A stretch of 64,000 bases of DNA. It comes from Thermoanaerobaculia bacterium (lineage in GTDB: Bacteria; Acidobacteriota; Thermoanaerobaculia; Multivoradales; JAHEKO01). The notes below the pieces were generated by a model. It saw nothing but the letters and a program-made list of their open reading frames with translations. It was not told where the DNA came from and did no database searches. Positions 8,478 through 17,570 of this stretch are shown here, piece after piece. Each line of letters starts with the position of its first letter. The stretch's first letter is position 1. The position numbers and the translations under genes are program-made. The stretch covers positions 1 to 64,000 of the forward strand of contig CAMYOG010000034.1 in assembly GCA_947259925.1 (NCBI GenBank). The letters are read 5' to 3'.

Positions 8478-11400
8478 GCATCACCCGCGCGGCGATCACC
8501 AACAACCGGGTGACGCTCGTGATCCTGTTCGTGGCGCTCGTCTGGGGTCTGAGCTCGTACGCCGGGATGCCGCAGTCGGAGGACCCCGGGTTCATCATCC
8601 GCACTGCCATGGTGCAAACGATCTTCCCGGGCGCCGGCCCGGAACGGGTCGAGCAGCTGGTGACCGACAAGCTGGAGAAGGCGATCCAGGAGATGCCGGA
8701 GCTCGACTTCATCGCCAGCGAGTCGAAGACCGGTGTGTCGCTCATCTTCGTCAACATGCAGGAGAGCTACACCGAGATGCGGCCGATCTGGGACGACCTC
8801 CGCCGCAAAGTGGAGCGGGTAGTGTCGGACCTGCCCGAGGGGATCATCGGACCGATCGTGAACGACGAGTTCGGCGACGTCTTCGGCACCATCGTCACCC
8901 TGACCGGCGACGGCTACTCGTATGCCGAGCTCAAGGAGATCGCCGACGACGTCCGGGACGAGCTGCTGCTGATCCCGGAGGTCGCCAAGGTCGAGATCTA
9001 CGGTGACCAGGAGGAGCGGGTCTTCGTCGACTACTCGAACGCCAAGCTGGCGGAGCTGGGACTGGCGCCGCTGCAGCTCAGGAGCATCCTCGAGAGCCGC
9101 AACATCATCAATCCGGGCGGTGACATCCGAACGGCGGACGAGGAGATCGTCTTCGAGCCGACCGGCAACTTCGAGTCGGTCGAGGATCTGAAGCGGAGCG
9201 TCATCACCGTTCCGGGCAGCCAGGAGCTGGTCTACTTGCAGGACGTCGCCCACGTCTACCGCGGGTACGTCGATCCACCGCAGACCAAGATGCGGACGAA
9301 CGGTGAACCGGGGCTGGCGTTGGCGATCTCACTGCGCGAGGGGGGCAACATCCTCGACCTCGGCAGACAGGTGCGGGCGACCATCGACCGCCTGCAGGCG
9401 ACCTACCCACACGGGGTCGAGTTCGACTTCGTGATGTTCCAGGCCGACGCGGTGGCCAAGAAGGTCGACGACTTCGTCGGCAATCTACTGCAGGCGGTCG
9501 GCATCGTGATGCTGGTGATGCTGGTGACGCTCGGCCTGCGCACCGGGCTGGTGGTCGCCAGCCTGATCCCGATGGCGATCGTCTCGAGCTTCATCTTCAT
9601 GTCGATCTTCGAAGTCGGCATCAACCAGATGTCGCTGGCGGCCCTGATCATCGCTCTCGGCCTGCTGGTCGACAACGCGATCGTCATGTCCGAGTCGATC
9701 ATGGTGCAGATGTCGGAAGGCGTGCCGGCGGTCGACGCGGCGGTCAAGTCAGCGAGCGAGCTGCGAGTCCCGCTCCTCACCTCGTCGCTGACTACCGCCG
9801 CCGCCTTCCTGCCGATCTACCTGGCCGAGTCGACGACCGGGGAGTACACAGCGCCCCTCTTCCAGGTGGTGACGATCACGCTTCTCTGCTCGTGGGTGCT
9901 GTCGCTGACCATGATCCCGCTTCTCTGCGTGCTGTTCCTCAAGGTGAAACCGAGAGCCGAGGACAGCTACGAGACGCGCGTGTACCAGACCTACCGGAAC
10001 GTCCTGATCAACGGCCTCGAGCACCGCTGGCTGTCGATCGCCGGGGTCGTCGTCGTCTTCTTCGGCGTCATGCAGCTGATGGCGTGGGTGCCGCAGATCT
10101 TCTTTCCACCGAACGACCGTCCGACCCTGCTGGCCGAGATGTATCTGCCGACCGGCACGCCGCTGGCGGCGACCGAAGAGCTGGTGCACGAGGTCGAGGA
10201 GTTCATCACCGAGGAGCTGCTGGTCGGTCCCGAGGGCCTGGAGAACGGTGAGTCCGGGGTGGTGAACTGGTCGACCTTCCTGGGCGAGGGTGCGCCGCGC
10301 TTCATTCTGCCGGTCACGCCGCAGCAGTCGAGCCCCGAGTACGCGATTCTGGTGGTCAATGCGACCAGCCGGGAAGACGTCGATCTGTGCGTGGCGCGCC
10401 TCCGCGAGTTCTGTGCCCGCTTCCCGGGCTTGAAGGCCAAGATCGATCCTTTGCCACTGGGGCCGCCGGCCGACAATCCGATCGAGGTCCGGATCTCGGG
10501 CCGCGACCCGGATCGGGTGTTCGAGTACGTCGATCAGGTCAAGGCGTTCCTCGAGGAGATCTCGGGGCCGCGCTCGATCGCCGACAACTGGGGTGCTCGC
10601 TCGAAGAAGCTGCTGGTCCGCGTCGACGAAGCGCGGGCTCAGCGCGCCGGGGTCACCAATCAGGACGTGGCGATCTCCTTCCAGACGCTCTTCTCCGGTT
10701 TCGATACCACCGAGTACCGCGAGGACGACAAGGTCATCCCGGTCACCCTGCGGTCGGCGGGAGCGGGCGGTCTCGATCCCACCACGGTCTCGAGCGTCAA
10801 CGTCTTCTCGCAGTCGACCGGCAAGTCGGTGCCCGCCGGGCAGGTCGCGAACATCGAGCTCGCCTGGCAGCCCTCGAAGATCCTGCGCCGCGATCGGCTC
10901 CAGACGGTCACCGTCGAGGCCGACCTCGAGCCGGGCTATACCGCGGCCGCGGTGAACAGCGTGATCGAGCCGTGGCTCGAGGAGATCAGCGCCGACTGGC
11001 CGCTCGGCTACTCCTGGGCGCTCGGCGGCGAGCTGGAGGAGTCGACCAAGGCGAACGAGTCGATCGCCGCCAAGCTGCCGATCGCCGGGCTGATCATCGT
11101 CCTGCTGCTGGTCAGCCAATTCAACTCGCTACGCCGCCCGGCGATCATCCTGATCACCATCCCGCTCGGGCTGATCGGAGTGGTGATCGGCCTCGTAGTG
11201 ATGCGCTCCTACTTCGGTTTCATGACCTTGCTCGGGATCATCTCGCTCGCCGGCATCGTCATCAACAATGCCATCGTCCTACTCGACCGGATCAAGATCG
11301 AGATCGAGGAGAATGGTCTGAGTCCGCAGCGGGCGGTGGTCGAATCGGCGCAGCGGCGGCTGCGGCCGATCCTGCTGACCACCGTGACGACGCTCGGCGG

Positions 11401-11557
11401 ACTGCTGCCGCTCTACCTGGGAGGCGGCCCGATGTACGAGCCGATGGCGGTGGCGATCATGTTCGGACTGGTCTTCGCGACCGTCCTGACGCTCGGCATC
11501 GTACCGGTGCTCTACTCGCTCTTCTTCCGGGTCGACTTCCGCGACTTCTCGTACTGA
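8474..11557 (+). CDS. RND-family efflux pump permease
   Basis: A 1027-aa inner-membrane transporter of the AcrB type, with a TM1 near residues 10-30, two large periplasmic loops and twelve expected TM segments. The ATG overlaps the adaptor stop (ATGA). In TM4 it reads GLLVDNAIVMSE, so only one of the two AcrB proton-relay aspartates is kept. In TM10 it reads GIVINNAIVLLD, so the AcrB Lys940 position is Asn. The second RND pump of this window (14499-17558) keeps the Lys. It ends just before a convergent gene. Drug or lipid substrates cannot be told. Confidence 0.95.
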   Translation: MSITRAAITNNRVTLVILFVALVWGLSSYAGMPQSEDPGFIIRTAMVQTIFPGAGPERVEQLVTDKLEKAIQEMPELDFIASESKTGVSLIFVNMQESYTEMRPIWDDLRRKVERVVSDLPEGIIGPIVNDEFGDVFGTIVTLTGDGYSYAELKEIADDVRDELLLIPEVAKVEIYGDQEERVFVDYSNAKLAELGLAPLQLRSILESRNIINPGGDIRTADEEIVFEPTGNFESVEDLKRSVITVPGSQELVYLQDVAHVYRGYVDPPQTKMRTNGEPGLALAISLREGGNILDLGRQVRATIDRLQATYPHGVEFDFVMFQADAVAKKVDDFVGNLLQAVGIVMLVMLVTLGLRTGLVVASLIPMAIVSSFIFMSIFEVGINQMSLAALIIALGLLVDNAIVMSESIMVQMSEGVPAVDAAVKSASELRVPLLTSSLTTAAAFLPIYLAESTTGEYTAPLFQVVTITLLCSWVLSLTMIPLLCVLFLKVKPRAEDSYETRVYQTYRNVLINGLEHRWLSIAGVVVVFFGVMQLMAWVPQIFFPPNDRPTLLAEMYLPTGTPLAATEELVHEVEEFITEELLVGPEGLENGESGVVNWSTFLGEGAPRFILPVTPQQSSPEYAILVVNATSREDVDLCVARLREFCARFPGLKAKIDPLPLGPPADNPIEVRISGRDPDRVFEYVDQVKAFLEEISGPRSIADNWGARSKKLLVRVDEARAQRAGVTNQDVAISFQTLFSGFDTTEYREDDKVIPVTLRSAGAGGLDPTTVSSVNVFSQSTGKSVPAGQVANIELAWQPSKILRRDRLQTVTVEADLEPGYTAAAVNSVIEPWLEEISADWPLGYSWALGGELEESTKANESIAAKLPIAGLIIVLLLVSQFNSLRRPAIILITIPLGLIGVVIGLVVMRSYFGFMTLLGIISLAGIVINNAIVLLDRIKIEIEENGLSPQRAVVESAQRRLRPILLTTVTTLGGLLPLYLGGGPMYEPMAVAIMFGLVFATVLTLGIVPVLYSLFFRVDFRDFSY

Positions 11558-11562
11558 CCCGG

Positions 11563-12306
11563 TTACCCCGGGAACTCGAACCGCGCGGCGTCCAGAGGCA
11601 CGTTGAGCTCGGCCTCTTCGACGACGATCTCGAGCGACTCGGAGCTGCTCGTGTCGCTGCTCGCGATCGAGTGCGGAAACATCACGCCACCGACCGGCCG
11701 GTAATCGCTGAAGCTCATCTCGAGCTCGATCGTCCGCTCGCCGACGTGACGTGTGCTCGTCCGGCGGACGAGGTGGGCCGACTCGGCGTCGAGGTAGTCG
11801 GTTTGCACGCCGCCGCCGGCCAGAGTCACCTTCAGCTTGAAGGCCTCCCGCCCGTCGATCATCTCCTTGCCGAGGAGCTCGACCGAATGCCCCTTGGCCT
11901 GCCAGTCGAACAACGGCCCGAGGATGTCGGTCTGCTCGATTGCGAGACTCGTGTCCGCCTCGGTCATGAGCTCGGCCTCGAAGACTCCGGACAGAGGGGC
12001 GACGTACCAGCACTTCGCACCGTCACAGGCATACACCGCCGTGACCCCCTGGAAGGCGAATTCTGTGCGGACGCGACCAGGCGGCAGGACCTCGCGCGTC
12101 ACGAGCGCCTCGCGGCCGGGGCCGCCGATCGCCCTGCCGCTCATGCGCAGGGTCTCGATCGACTCGAGCGCCTCCTTTCCGCCGCGAGCCTCGATGTGCC
12201 TGGCGATCAGCGAGTCCAGGGTTTCAGCCGGCGGATCTGCGGGGGCGCATGCAGCCACCATCGTCAGGCCGATCAGCAGACCCAAGCCGTAGCGGCGCAG
12301 GCTCAT
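11563..12306 (-). CDS. Putative outer-membrane lipoprotein, LolA-like
   Basis: 247 aa. The signal peptide ends in MVAAC, followed by APADPPAE, so it should be lipidated. The mature part is a beta-rich sheet protein: SLIARHIEARGGKEALESIETLRMSG is the typical opening of outer-membrane-lipoprotein-sorting-like domains, then DYLDAESAHLVRRTSTR and MFPHSI. Its start overlaps the stop of the upstream gene (12303-13043) by 4 nt, and its stop is 5 nt from the convergent RND gene. It is the last gene of the second RND operon. A role in carrying lipid or lipoprotein through the envelope is inferred from the fold resemblance only. Confidence 0.75.
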   Translation of the reverse strand: MSLRRYGLGLLIGLTMVAACAPADPPAETLDSLIARHIEARGGKEALESIETLRMSGRAIGGPGREALVTREVLPPGRVRTEFAFQGVTAVYACDGAKCWYVAPLSGVFEAELMTEADTSLAIEQTDILGPLFDWQAKGHSVELLGKEMIDGREAFKLKVTLAGGGVQTDYLDAESAHLVRRTSTRHVGERTIELEMSFSDYRPVGGVMFPHSIASSDTSSSESLEIVVEEAELNVPLDAARFEFPG

Positions 12307-13043
12307 CGCGAGTCTCCTTTGCCGAACCTTCCGGGAGCATCCAGCGGGTTCCTTACCACCGGCCAGGTGCTCGGCCCCGGTCCCCAGCTACTCCAGTAGA
12401 GAGGAACCCCATAGTTCTGTTCGTTTCTGGCTTCGGCCTCTCTCGCCCGCGCCTCGGCTTGCCGCGCTTCGGCTTCGGCGGCCTGTGCTCGTGCCAGCGC
12501 GGCGTCCCGGTCGGCTTCACGCCTACGCAACACCGACTCGCGCTCCTCCGGCGTCACCCATCGCCCCTCGAACTGCACGTAGCCGCGAGCGCGGTAGGCG
12601 TCGTCTTCCGACATCCACTGTCCCTCGAACTGCACGCGGCCGAGGGCCTGATTGGCCTCCGGGTGGTTCGGATCGAGCGCGAGGACGTGCCTGTAGGCGC
12701 GCAGCGACTGCGTGCCGAGCCCTGCTCGAGAGGCCCAACGGGCGAGCGCGAGCCAGCCGTCACGATCGTTGTCGTCCAGGCTCGCGACCCGGTCGTCGTA
12801 GTCATCCAGCGGCGAGCGGCCTTCCTCGATGCGGTCGACGCTCGCCATGGGAAGCGTGAGGCTACCCGCTCCGATGTCGATCTCGACCGAGGACTCGGTA
12901 CGCTGGACGACACGACCCTCTATTTGGGCCCCATGCTTGAGGAAGACCACGTCGGCCCACGAAGCCACTGGCGCTCCGATCAGAAAGATAGAGAAGAGAA
13001 GGCGCAGCCGCCCGTTGCGATAGCTACGTGAAGCAACTTGCAT
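12303..13043 (-). CDS. Secreted TPR/coiled-coil protein of unknown function
   Basis: 246 aa with an N-terminal signal peptide (LLFSIFLIGAPVASWAD). Residues 30-75 look like a small SH3/Sm-like barrel (FLKHGAQIEGRVVQRTESSVEI). They are followed by a TPR-like segment (YRHVLALDPNHPEANQALGRV), two copies of a short motif (VQFEGQWMSEDDAYRARG and VQFEGRWVTPEERESVL), and an Ala/Arg/Glu coiled coil. It ends in a Pro- and Trp-containing tail. It lies 16 nt after the outer-membrane factor gene and is coupled to the LolA-like gene, so it is likely co-expressed with the RND system. Confidence 0.7.
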   Translation of the reverse strand: MQVASRSYRNGRLRLLFSIFLIGAPVASWADVVFLKHGAQIEGRVVQRTESSVEIDIGAGSLTLPMASVDRIEEGRSPLDDYDDRVASLDDNDRDGWLALARWASRAGLGTQSLRAYRHVLALDPNHPEANQALGRVQFEGQWMSEDDAYRARGYVQFEGRWVTPEERESVLRRREADRDAALARAQAAEAEARQAEARAREAEARNEQNYGVPLYWSSWGPGPSTWPVVRNPLDAPGRFGKGDSR

Positions 13044-13059
13044 CTTGCAGGCCTGGCAC

Positions 13060-14502
13060 CTACTCGGTCTCGGCGTTCGGGTCCCAGCCGCCGCCGAGGG
13101 CCTTGTAGAGCGAGATCAGGTTGCGGACCAGCTGACCCTCGCTCGAGGCGAGGCTGTCCTGCTGAATGGCGAGGGAGCGTTGGGCCTCGAGGACGGTCCG
13201 GAAGTCGGTCAGCCCGGCGCGATACTGGATGTCGGCGAGCTCCACGGTTCGCTGGGTGGCTGCGACCGCCTCGCCGAGACGATCGCGCCGATGGAGCTCG
13301 AGTGCGTAGCTGGTGAGCGAGTTCTCGACCTCCTCGAGCGCGAACAGCAACGAGCGCTCGTAGGCGACGAGCGCCTGCTCGGTCCGCGCCTCCTCGACCT
13401 GGACCGCGCTGCGGATGCGGCCGCCGTCGAACAGGTTCCAGCGGAACGGCAGCGAGACTCCCCAGGTCGTCCCGTCGCCGAGATTGCTCACGTCGGTCGC
13501 CTGAACGGCGAAGAAGCCCGAGAGCGAGAACCGCGGATAGAGATCGGCCTTCGTGACGCCGATCCGCGCGGTCTGGGCGGCTAGGCGACGCTCGGCGCCG
13601 CGCAGATCGGGACGCTGGCGCATCAGCTCCGCAGGCACGCCGGCCACCAGCGTGGCTGTCGGCTGTGGGATGGCGCCGGGCGCCATTAGCTCGTCGTGCA
13701 GGGCGCCGGGGGGCTCGCCGAGGAGTACCGCCAGGCGGTTGAGAGCGAAGTGCAGCGCGATCTCGAGGGTAGGGATTGCCGCCTCGGTGGTCTTGAGATT
13801 CGATTCCGCCTGCCGCACGTCGATCTCGGAAGTCGCTCCGGCGTCGTAACGGTCGGTCGTCAGACCCAGGCTAGCCCGTTGGGCCGCCGCGTTGGCCTCG
13901 GCATAGGTGATCCGGTCCTGAAACTCGCGCACGTCGACATAGGTCCGCGCGACTTCGGCGAACAGCGTGACGAGGACGTCGCGGTAGTCCTCCACCGAGG
14001 CCTGATAGGCGGCGTCGGCCGACTCGACCGAGCGCCGGATGCGGCCGAAGACGTCGAGCTCCCAACTGGCGTCGAAGCCGACGTCGTAGAGCTCCGTGCT
14101 GTCGAAGCCGCCGGGGGAGAGCTGGGCGAGCGGTCTGAGCAGGCCCTCGTCGCTCTGCTGCTGGACCGAAGCCGAGCCCGAAGCGTCGAGGTCGGGTAGC
14201 CTCTGACCGGAAGCGACTCCGAGCCGCGCCCGCGCCTCCCGGATCCTCGCCATCGCCAACCGGAGCTCCAGGTTCGCGGCCTCGGCGCGCCGGACCAGAT
14301 CTTCCAGCGTCGGATCGCCCAACCCGGTCCACCAGGTCTGTAGGTTGGCGTCGCCGGTTCCGAGACCCTCGACCGCGGCGGCGTGCCAGACGTCCGGGAC
14401 GGCGAGCTCGGGCTCTACGTAATCCGGCCCTACGGTGCAGCCCGTCAGTACCAGCGAAACGGCGACCGTCAGGAGGAAGGTGGCTCGGGCCGGCAGACTC
14501 AT
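13060..14502 (-). CDS. RND efflux outer-membrane factor, NodT/CusC-like lipoprotein
   Basis: 480 aa. The ATG at 14502 overlaps the RND pump stop (ATGA). The signal peptide carries a good lipobox (LVLTGC), then VGPDYVEPE, the usual start of NodT-family factors. Two outer-membrane-efflux repeats follow. Diagnostic stretches are QTWWTGLGDPTLEDLV, WELDVFGRIRRSVE, GVPAELMRQRPDLRGAERRL and FRTVLEAQRSL. It forms the trimeric channel for the pump at 14499-17558. A larger in-frame opening upstream lies inside the pump gene and is not used. Confidence 0.95.
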   Translation of the reverse strand: MSLPARATFLLTVAVSLVLTGCTVGPDYVEPELAVPDVWHAAAVEGLGTGDANLQTWWTGLGDPTLEDLVRRAEAANLELRLAMARIREARARLGVASGQRLPDLDASGSASVQQQSDEGLLRPLAQLSPGGFDSTELYDVGFDASWELDVFGRIRRSVESADAAYQASVEDYRDVLVTLFAEVARTYVDVREFQDRITYAEANAAAQRASLGLTTDRYDAGATSEIDVRQAESNLKTTEAAIPTLEIALHFALNRLAVLLGEPPGALHDELMAPGAIPQPTATLVAGVPAELMRQRPDLRGAERRLAAQTARIGVTKADLYPRFSLSGFFAVQATDVSNLGDGTTWGVSLPFRWNLFDGGRIRSAVQVEEARTEQALVAYERSLLFALEEVENSLTSYALELHRRDRLGEAVAATQRTVELADIQYRAGLTDFRTVLEAQRSLAIQQDSLASSEGQLVRNLISLYKALGGGWDPNAETE

Positions 14503-17500
14503 GACGCTCCCTCCGTAAGCGACTTCGAGGGTACGTTGAAGAGGATGGCGTAGAAGACCGGCAGCACCACCATAGTCAGAACGGTCGCGAACATGAGGCC
14601 CGCGATGATGGTGATCGCCATCGAGACGAAGAAAGCGTCGAACAGAAGTGGGATCATCCCGAGTGCCGTCGTCGAGGCGGCCATCGCCACCGGCCGGAGC
14701 CTGCTGGCGGTCGCATCGACGATCGCCGGTCCCAGCTCCTTGCCCTCGCCCGACTGGACGTTGATCTCGTCGATCAGCACGATGGCGTTCTTGATCAGCA
14801 TTCCCATGAGGCTCAGGAACCCGAGCAGCGCCATGAACCCGAACGGCTGCCCGGTACCCAGGAGCCCGGCGGTCACTCCGATCAGCGCCAGCGGCACGCA
14901 CAGCCAGATGACCAGCGGCTGGCGCAGCGAGTTGAAGAGGACGATGGTGACCAGCACCATGATCAGGACGAAGAGCGGAATGCTACCTGCGAGGGCGGCC
15001 TGAGCGTTGCCGGAATCTTCGTATTCCCCGCCCCAGTCGAGCGAATAGCCCTGCGGCAGCTCGATCGCCTCGATCTGGGGCCGAACCCGCGCGAAGAGAA
15101 TGCTGGCCGCGCCGGTGATCGGATCGCCGAACACCGTGATCGTCCGCGTGCGGTCCCTACGAATGATGATCTCGTCTTCGTAGCCGGTCTCGAAGCCGGT
15201 GACGACCTGGCGCAAGGGGATCATCCTGTCCGCCGCCGGGCTCCAGATCTGGAGCCGGTTGACGCTCTCGACGTCATCGCGCTCTTCTCCCTGGGCACGC
15301 ATGATGATCGGCAGCAGGAGGTCTCGGTCCCGGAAGACGCCGACCGTCTGACCCTGGAACCCCTCCATCAGCGTACGGGCAACGTCCACCCGGTGGATAC
15401 CATTGAGGTTGGCGCGATCCTCGTCGAGGATCGGTCGCAGGACCTTGACGCGCTGCCGCCAGTCGGTACGGATCGCCTTGGAGTTGGGGTCGGCGTGGAG
15501 AATCGCGGCCGCTTGAGTCGCCAGCCGTCGCAGGACATCGGGGTCGGGCCCGCTGAAGCGCGCCTGGATCTTGCCGGTCGAGCCCGGCCCGAGCTGGAAG
15601 CGCGAACCGAAGCCCAGCGCTTCGGGGAAGTTCTCCGCCAGATAGTCCTCGACGGTCGGTATGAGTCCATCGATGAAGCGCGGGTCCTCGACGTCCACCA
15701 GAAGCTGGGCGTAGGCGGAGTTGGTCTTCTCCGGCTGATAGGTCAGGAGGAACCTCAGGCCGCCCTTGCCGAGGAGGGAGACGACGTGGGTGACTCCCTC
15801 CTGTTCATTCAGGAACTCTTCGACCTGGGCCACCTTCCGCCTGGTCTCCTCGATGTGAGTGCCTTGCGGCATCCAGACATCGACCATCATCTGCGGTCGG
15901 GTGGAGGGCGGGAAGAAACTCTGATCGATGAAGCCGAAGCCCCAGAGTGAAGCGAGGAAGATCCCCACCACGATCGCCACGGTCAGCCAGCGCGCGCGAA
16001 TCGCTCCCCGCAAAACGCCCTTGAAGGCGCGATAGAAGCCGGTGTCGTACGGGTCCTTCTCCTCCTCGCCGGCCTTCTTCTTGGGTGCCTTGAGGAGCAT
16101 CACGCTCAAGAGGGGCGTCGCGGTAACCGCGGTGACCCAGGAGAGGAGCAGCGACACCAGAACGACCTGGTAGAGGGAGCGGCAGAACTCTCCCGTCGAG
16201 TCCTGCGAGGTGCCGATCGCGGCGAACGCCAGAATCGCGATCACCGTCGCGCCGAGGAGCGGCCCGGCCGATTGGGTGACCACTTCACTCGCCGCGCGCT
16301 TGGAGTCGATCCCCTTCTGCTGACGCACAAGGATGCCGTCGACGACAACGATGGCGTTGTCGACCAGCATGCCGAGGGCGATGATGAGAGCGCCCAGCGA
16401 AATCCTCTCGAGCGCCACGCCCATGCTGCTCAAGAAGATGAAGCTCCCCATGATGGTCAGAACCAGCACGAAGCCGATCAGCAGGCCGCTTCTCACTCCC
16501 ATGAAGAAGAGCAGCACGACGATGACGATGGCCACCGCCTGGACCAGACTGATGACGAAGCCGCTGATGGCGGTCTTGACCGCCCCCGACTGGAGCGAGA
16601 CGATGCCGAACTCGATGCCCAGGGGAACTTCTTCCATCAGCTCTTCGACCCGGCGGTTGAGGGCGTCGCCCATTGTCACCACGTTGCCGCCGGATACGGT
16701 CGAGATGCCGAGGCCGATGGCGGCGTTGCCGTCATACCGGATCGCGTGATCCGGCGGCTCTACATAGTCACGCCGGACCGTGGCGACGTCACGCAGATAG
16801 ATCTGCTGCTCACCGCCTCGAATCAGCAGCGACTCGAAGTCGGCGACATCGCCCACTCCGCCGGTGGGGCTGATGGTGATGAACTCGGTGCCCACCTCCA
16901 CTCGCCCCGAGTTGGTGACCAGATTCTGCTGCCGGAGCTCATTGGCGATCGCAGCGGGAGGTATGCGCAGCTGCGACAGACGGTCGCGGTCGAGCTCGAT
17001 GTAGATCGCCTCGACCCGCTCGCCGTAGGTGTCGATCTTCGCCACGTCCTGGACCAGCAGCAGCTCACGGCGCAGGAGATCGACGACCTCCTTGATTTCG
17101 GCGTAGCTGTATTCGGGTCCGTAGACCACGCCGAAGATGCCGAAGACGTCGCCGAAGTCGTCGACCACGATGGACGGACCCGCGCCGGGCGGCAGCTGAC
17201 TCTGCGCGTCGCTCACCTTGCGCCGCAGCTCGTCCCACACCTGGGGCAGGGTGGACCGGTCGAACTTGTCCTGGATCGTGATGGTAAGCGTCGAGAGGCC
17301 ACGATCCGACTTGGATTCGATCTCCTTGAGCTGACTCAGCTTCTGCACCGCGATCTCGATCCGGTCGGTAACCTCTTCCTCGACCTCGGCTGCCGTAGCG
17401 CCGGGGTAGGGAGTGATGACGAGCGCGTCCTTGATGGTGAACTCCGGGTCCTCCAACCGGCTCATGCCGTTGAAGGCCTGATAGCCGCCGAACAGCAGCA

Positions 17501-17558
17501 CGACCGTCATCACCAGGGTGACGGTCTTGTTCTTGATTGAGAGATCGGCCAGATTCAT
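14499..17558 (-). CDS. RND-family efflux pump permease
   Basis: 1019 aa, AcrB-type. TM4 reads GMLVDNAIVVVDG and TM10 reads GMLIKNAIVLIDE, so one relay Asp and the relay Lys are present. It opens MNLADLSIKNKTVTLVMTVVLLFGGYQAFNGM (first membrane helix), and carries the docking-region segment LSQLKEIESKSDRGLSTLTI. It starts 12 nt after the adaptor gene and overlaps the outer-membrane factor, giving a complete tripartite system. It belongs to a different RND subgroup from the pump at 8474-11557. Confidence 0.95.
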   Translation of the reverse strand: MNLADLSIKNKTVTLVMTVVLLFGGYQAFNGMSRLEDPEFTIKDALVITPYPGATAAEVEEEVTDRIEIAVQKLSQLKEIESKSDRGLSTLTITIQDKFDRSTLPQVWDELRRKVSDAQSQLPPGAGPSIVVDDFGDVFGIFGVVYGPEYSYAEIKEVVDLLRRELLLVQDVAKIDTYGERVEAIYIELDRDRLSQLRIPPAAIANELRQQNLVTNSGRVEVGTEFITISPTGGVGDVADFESLLIRGGEQQIYLRDVATVRRDYVEPPDHAIRYDGNAAIGLGISTVSGGNVVTMGDALNRRVEELMEEVPLGIEFGIVSLQSGAVKTAISGFVISLVQAVAIVIVVLLFFMGVRSGLLIGFVLVLTIMGSFIFLSSMGVALERISLGALIIALGMLVDNAIVVVDGILVRQQKGIDSKRAASEVVTQSAGPLLGATVIAILAFAAIGTSQDSTGEFCRSLYQVVLVSLLLSWVTAVTATPLLSVMLLKAPKKKAGEEEKDPYDTGFYRAFKGVLRGAIRARWLTVAIVVGIFLASLWGFGFIDQSFFPPSTRPQMMVDVWMPQGTHIEETRRKVAQVEEFLNEQEGVTHVVSLLGKGGLRFLLTYQPEKTNSAYAQLLVDVEDPRFIDGLIPTVEDYLAENFPEALGFGSRFQLGPGSTGKIQARFSGPDPDVLRRLATQAAAILHADPNSKAIRTDWRQRVKVLRPILDEDRANLNGIHRVDVARTLMEGFQGQTVGVFRDRDLLLPIIMRAQGEERDDVESVNRLQIWSPAADRMIPLRQVVTGFETGYEDEIIIRRDRTRTITVFGDPITGAASILFARVRPQIEAIELPQGYSLDWGGEYEDSGNAQAALAGSIPLFVLIMVLVTIVLFNSLRQPLVIWLCVPLALIGVTAGLLGTGQPFGFMALLGFLSLMGMLIKNAIVLIDEINVQSGEGKELGPAIVDATASRLRPVAMAASTTALGMIPLLFDAFFVSMAITIIAGLMFATVLTMVVLPVFYAILFNVPSKSLTEGAS

Positions 17559-17570
17559 GGCAGGCGTCCG

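Noticed and set aside
10387..12399. 670-codon plus-strand frame
   Set aside because: Frame-shifted shadow of the RND pump running into the antisense of the two downstream genes.
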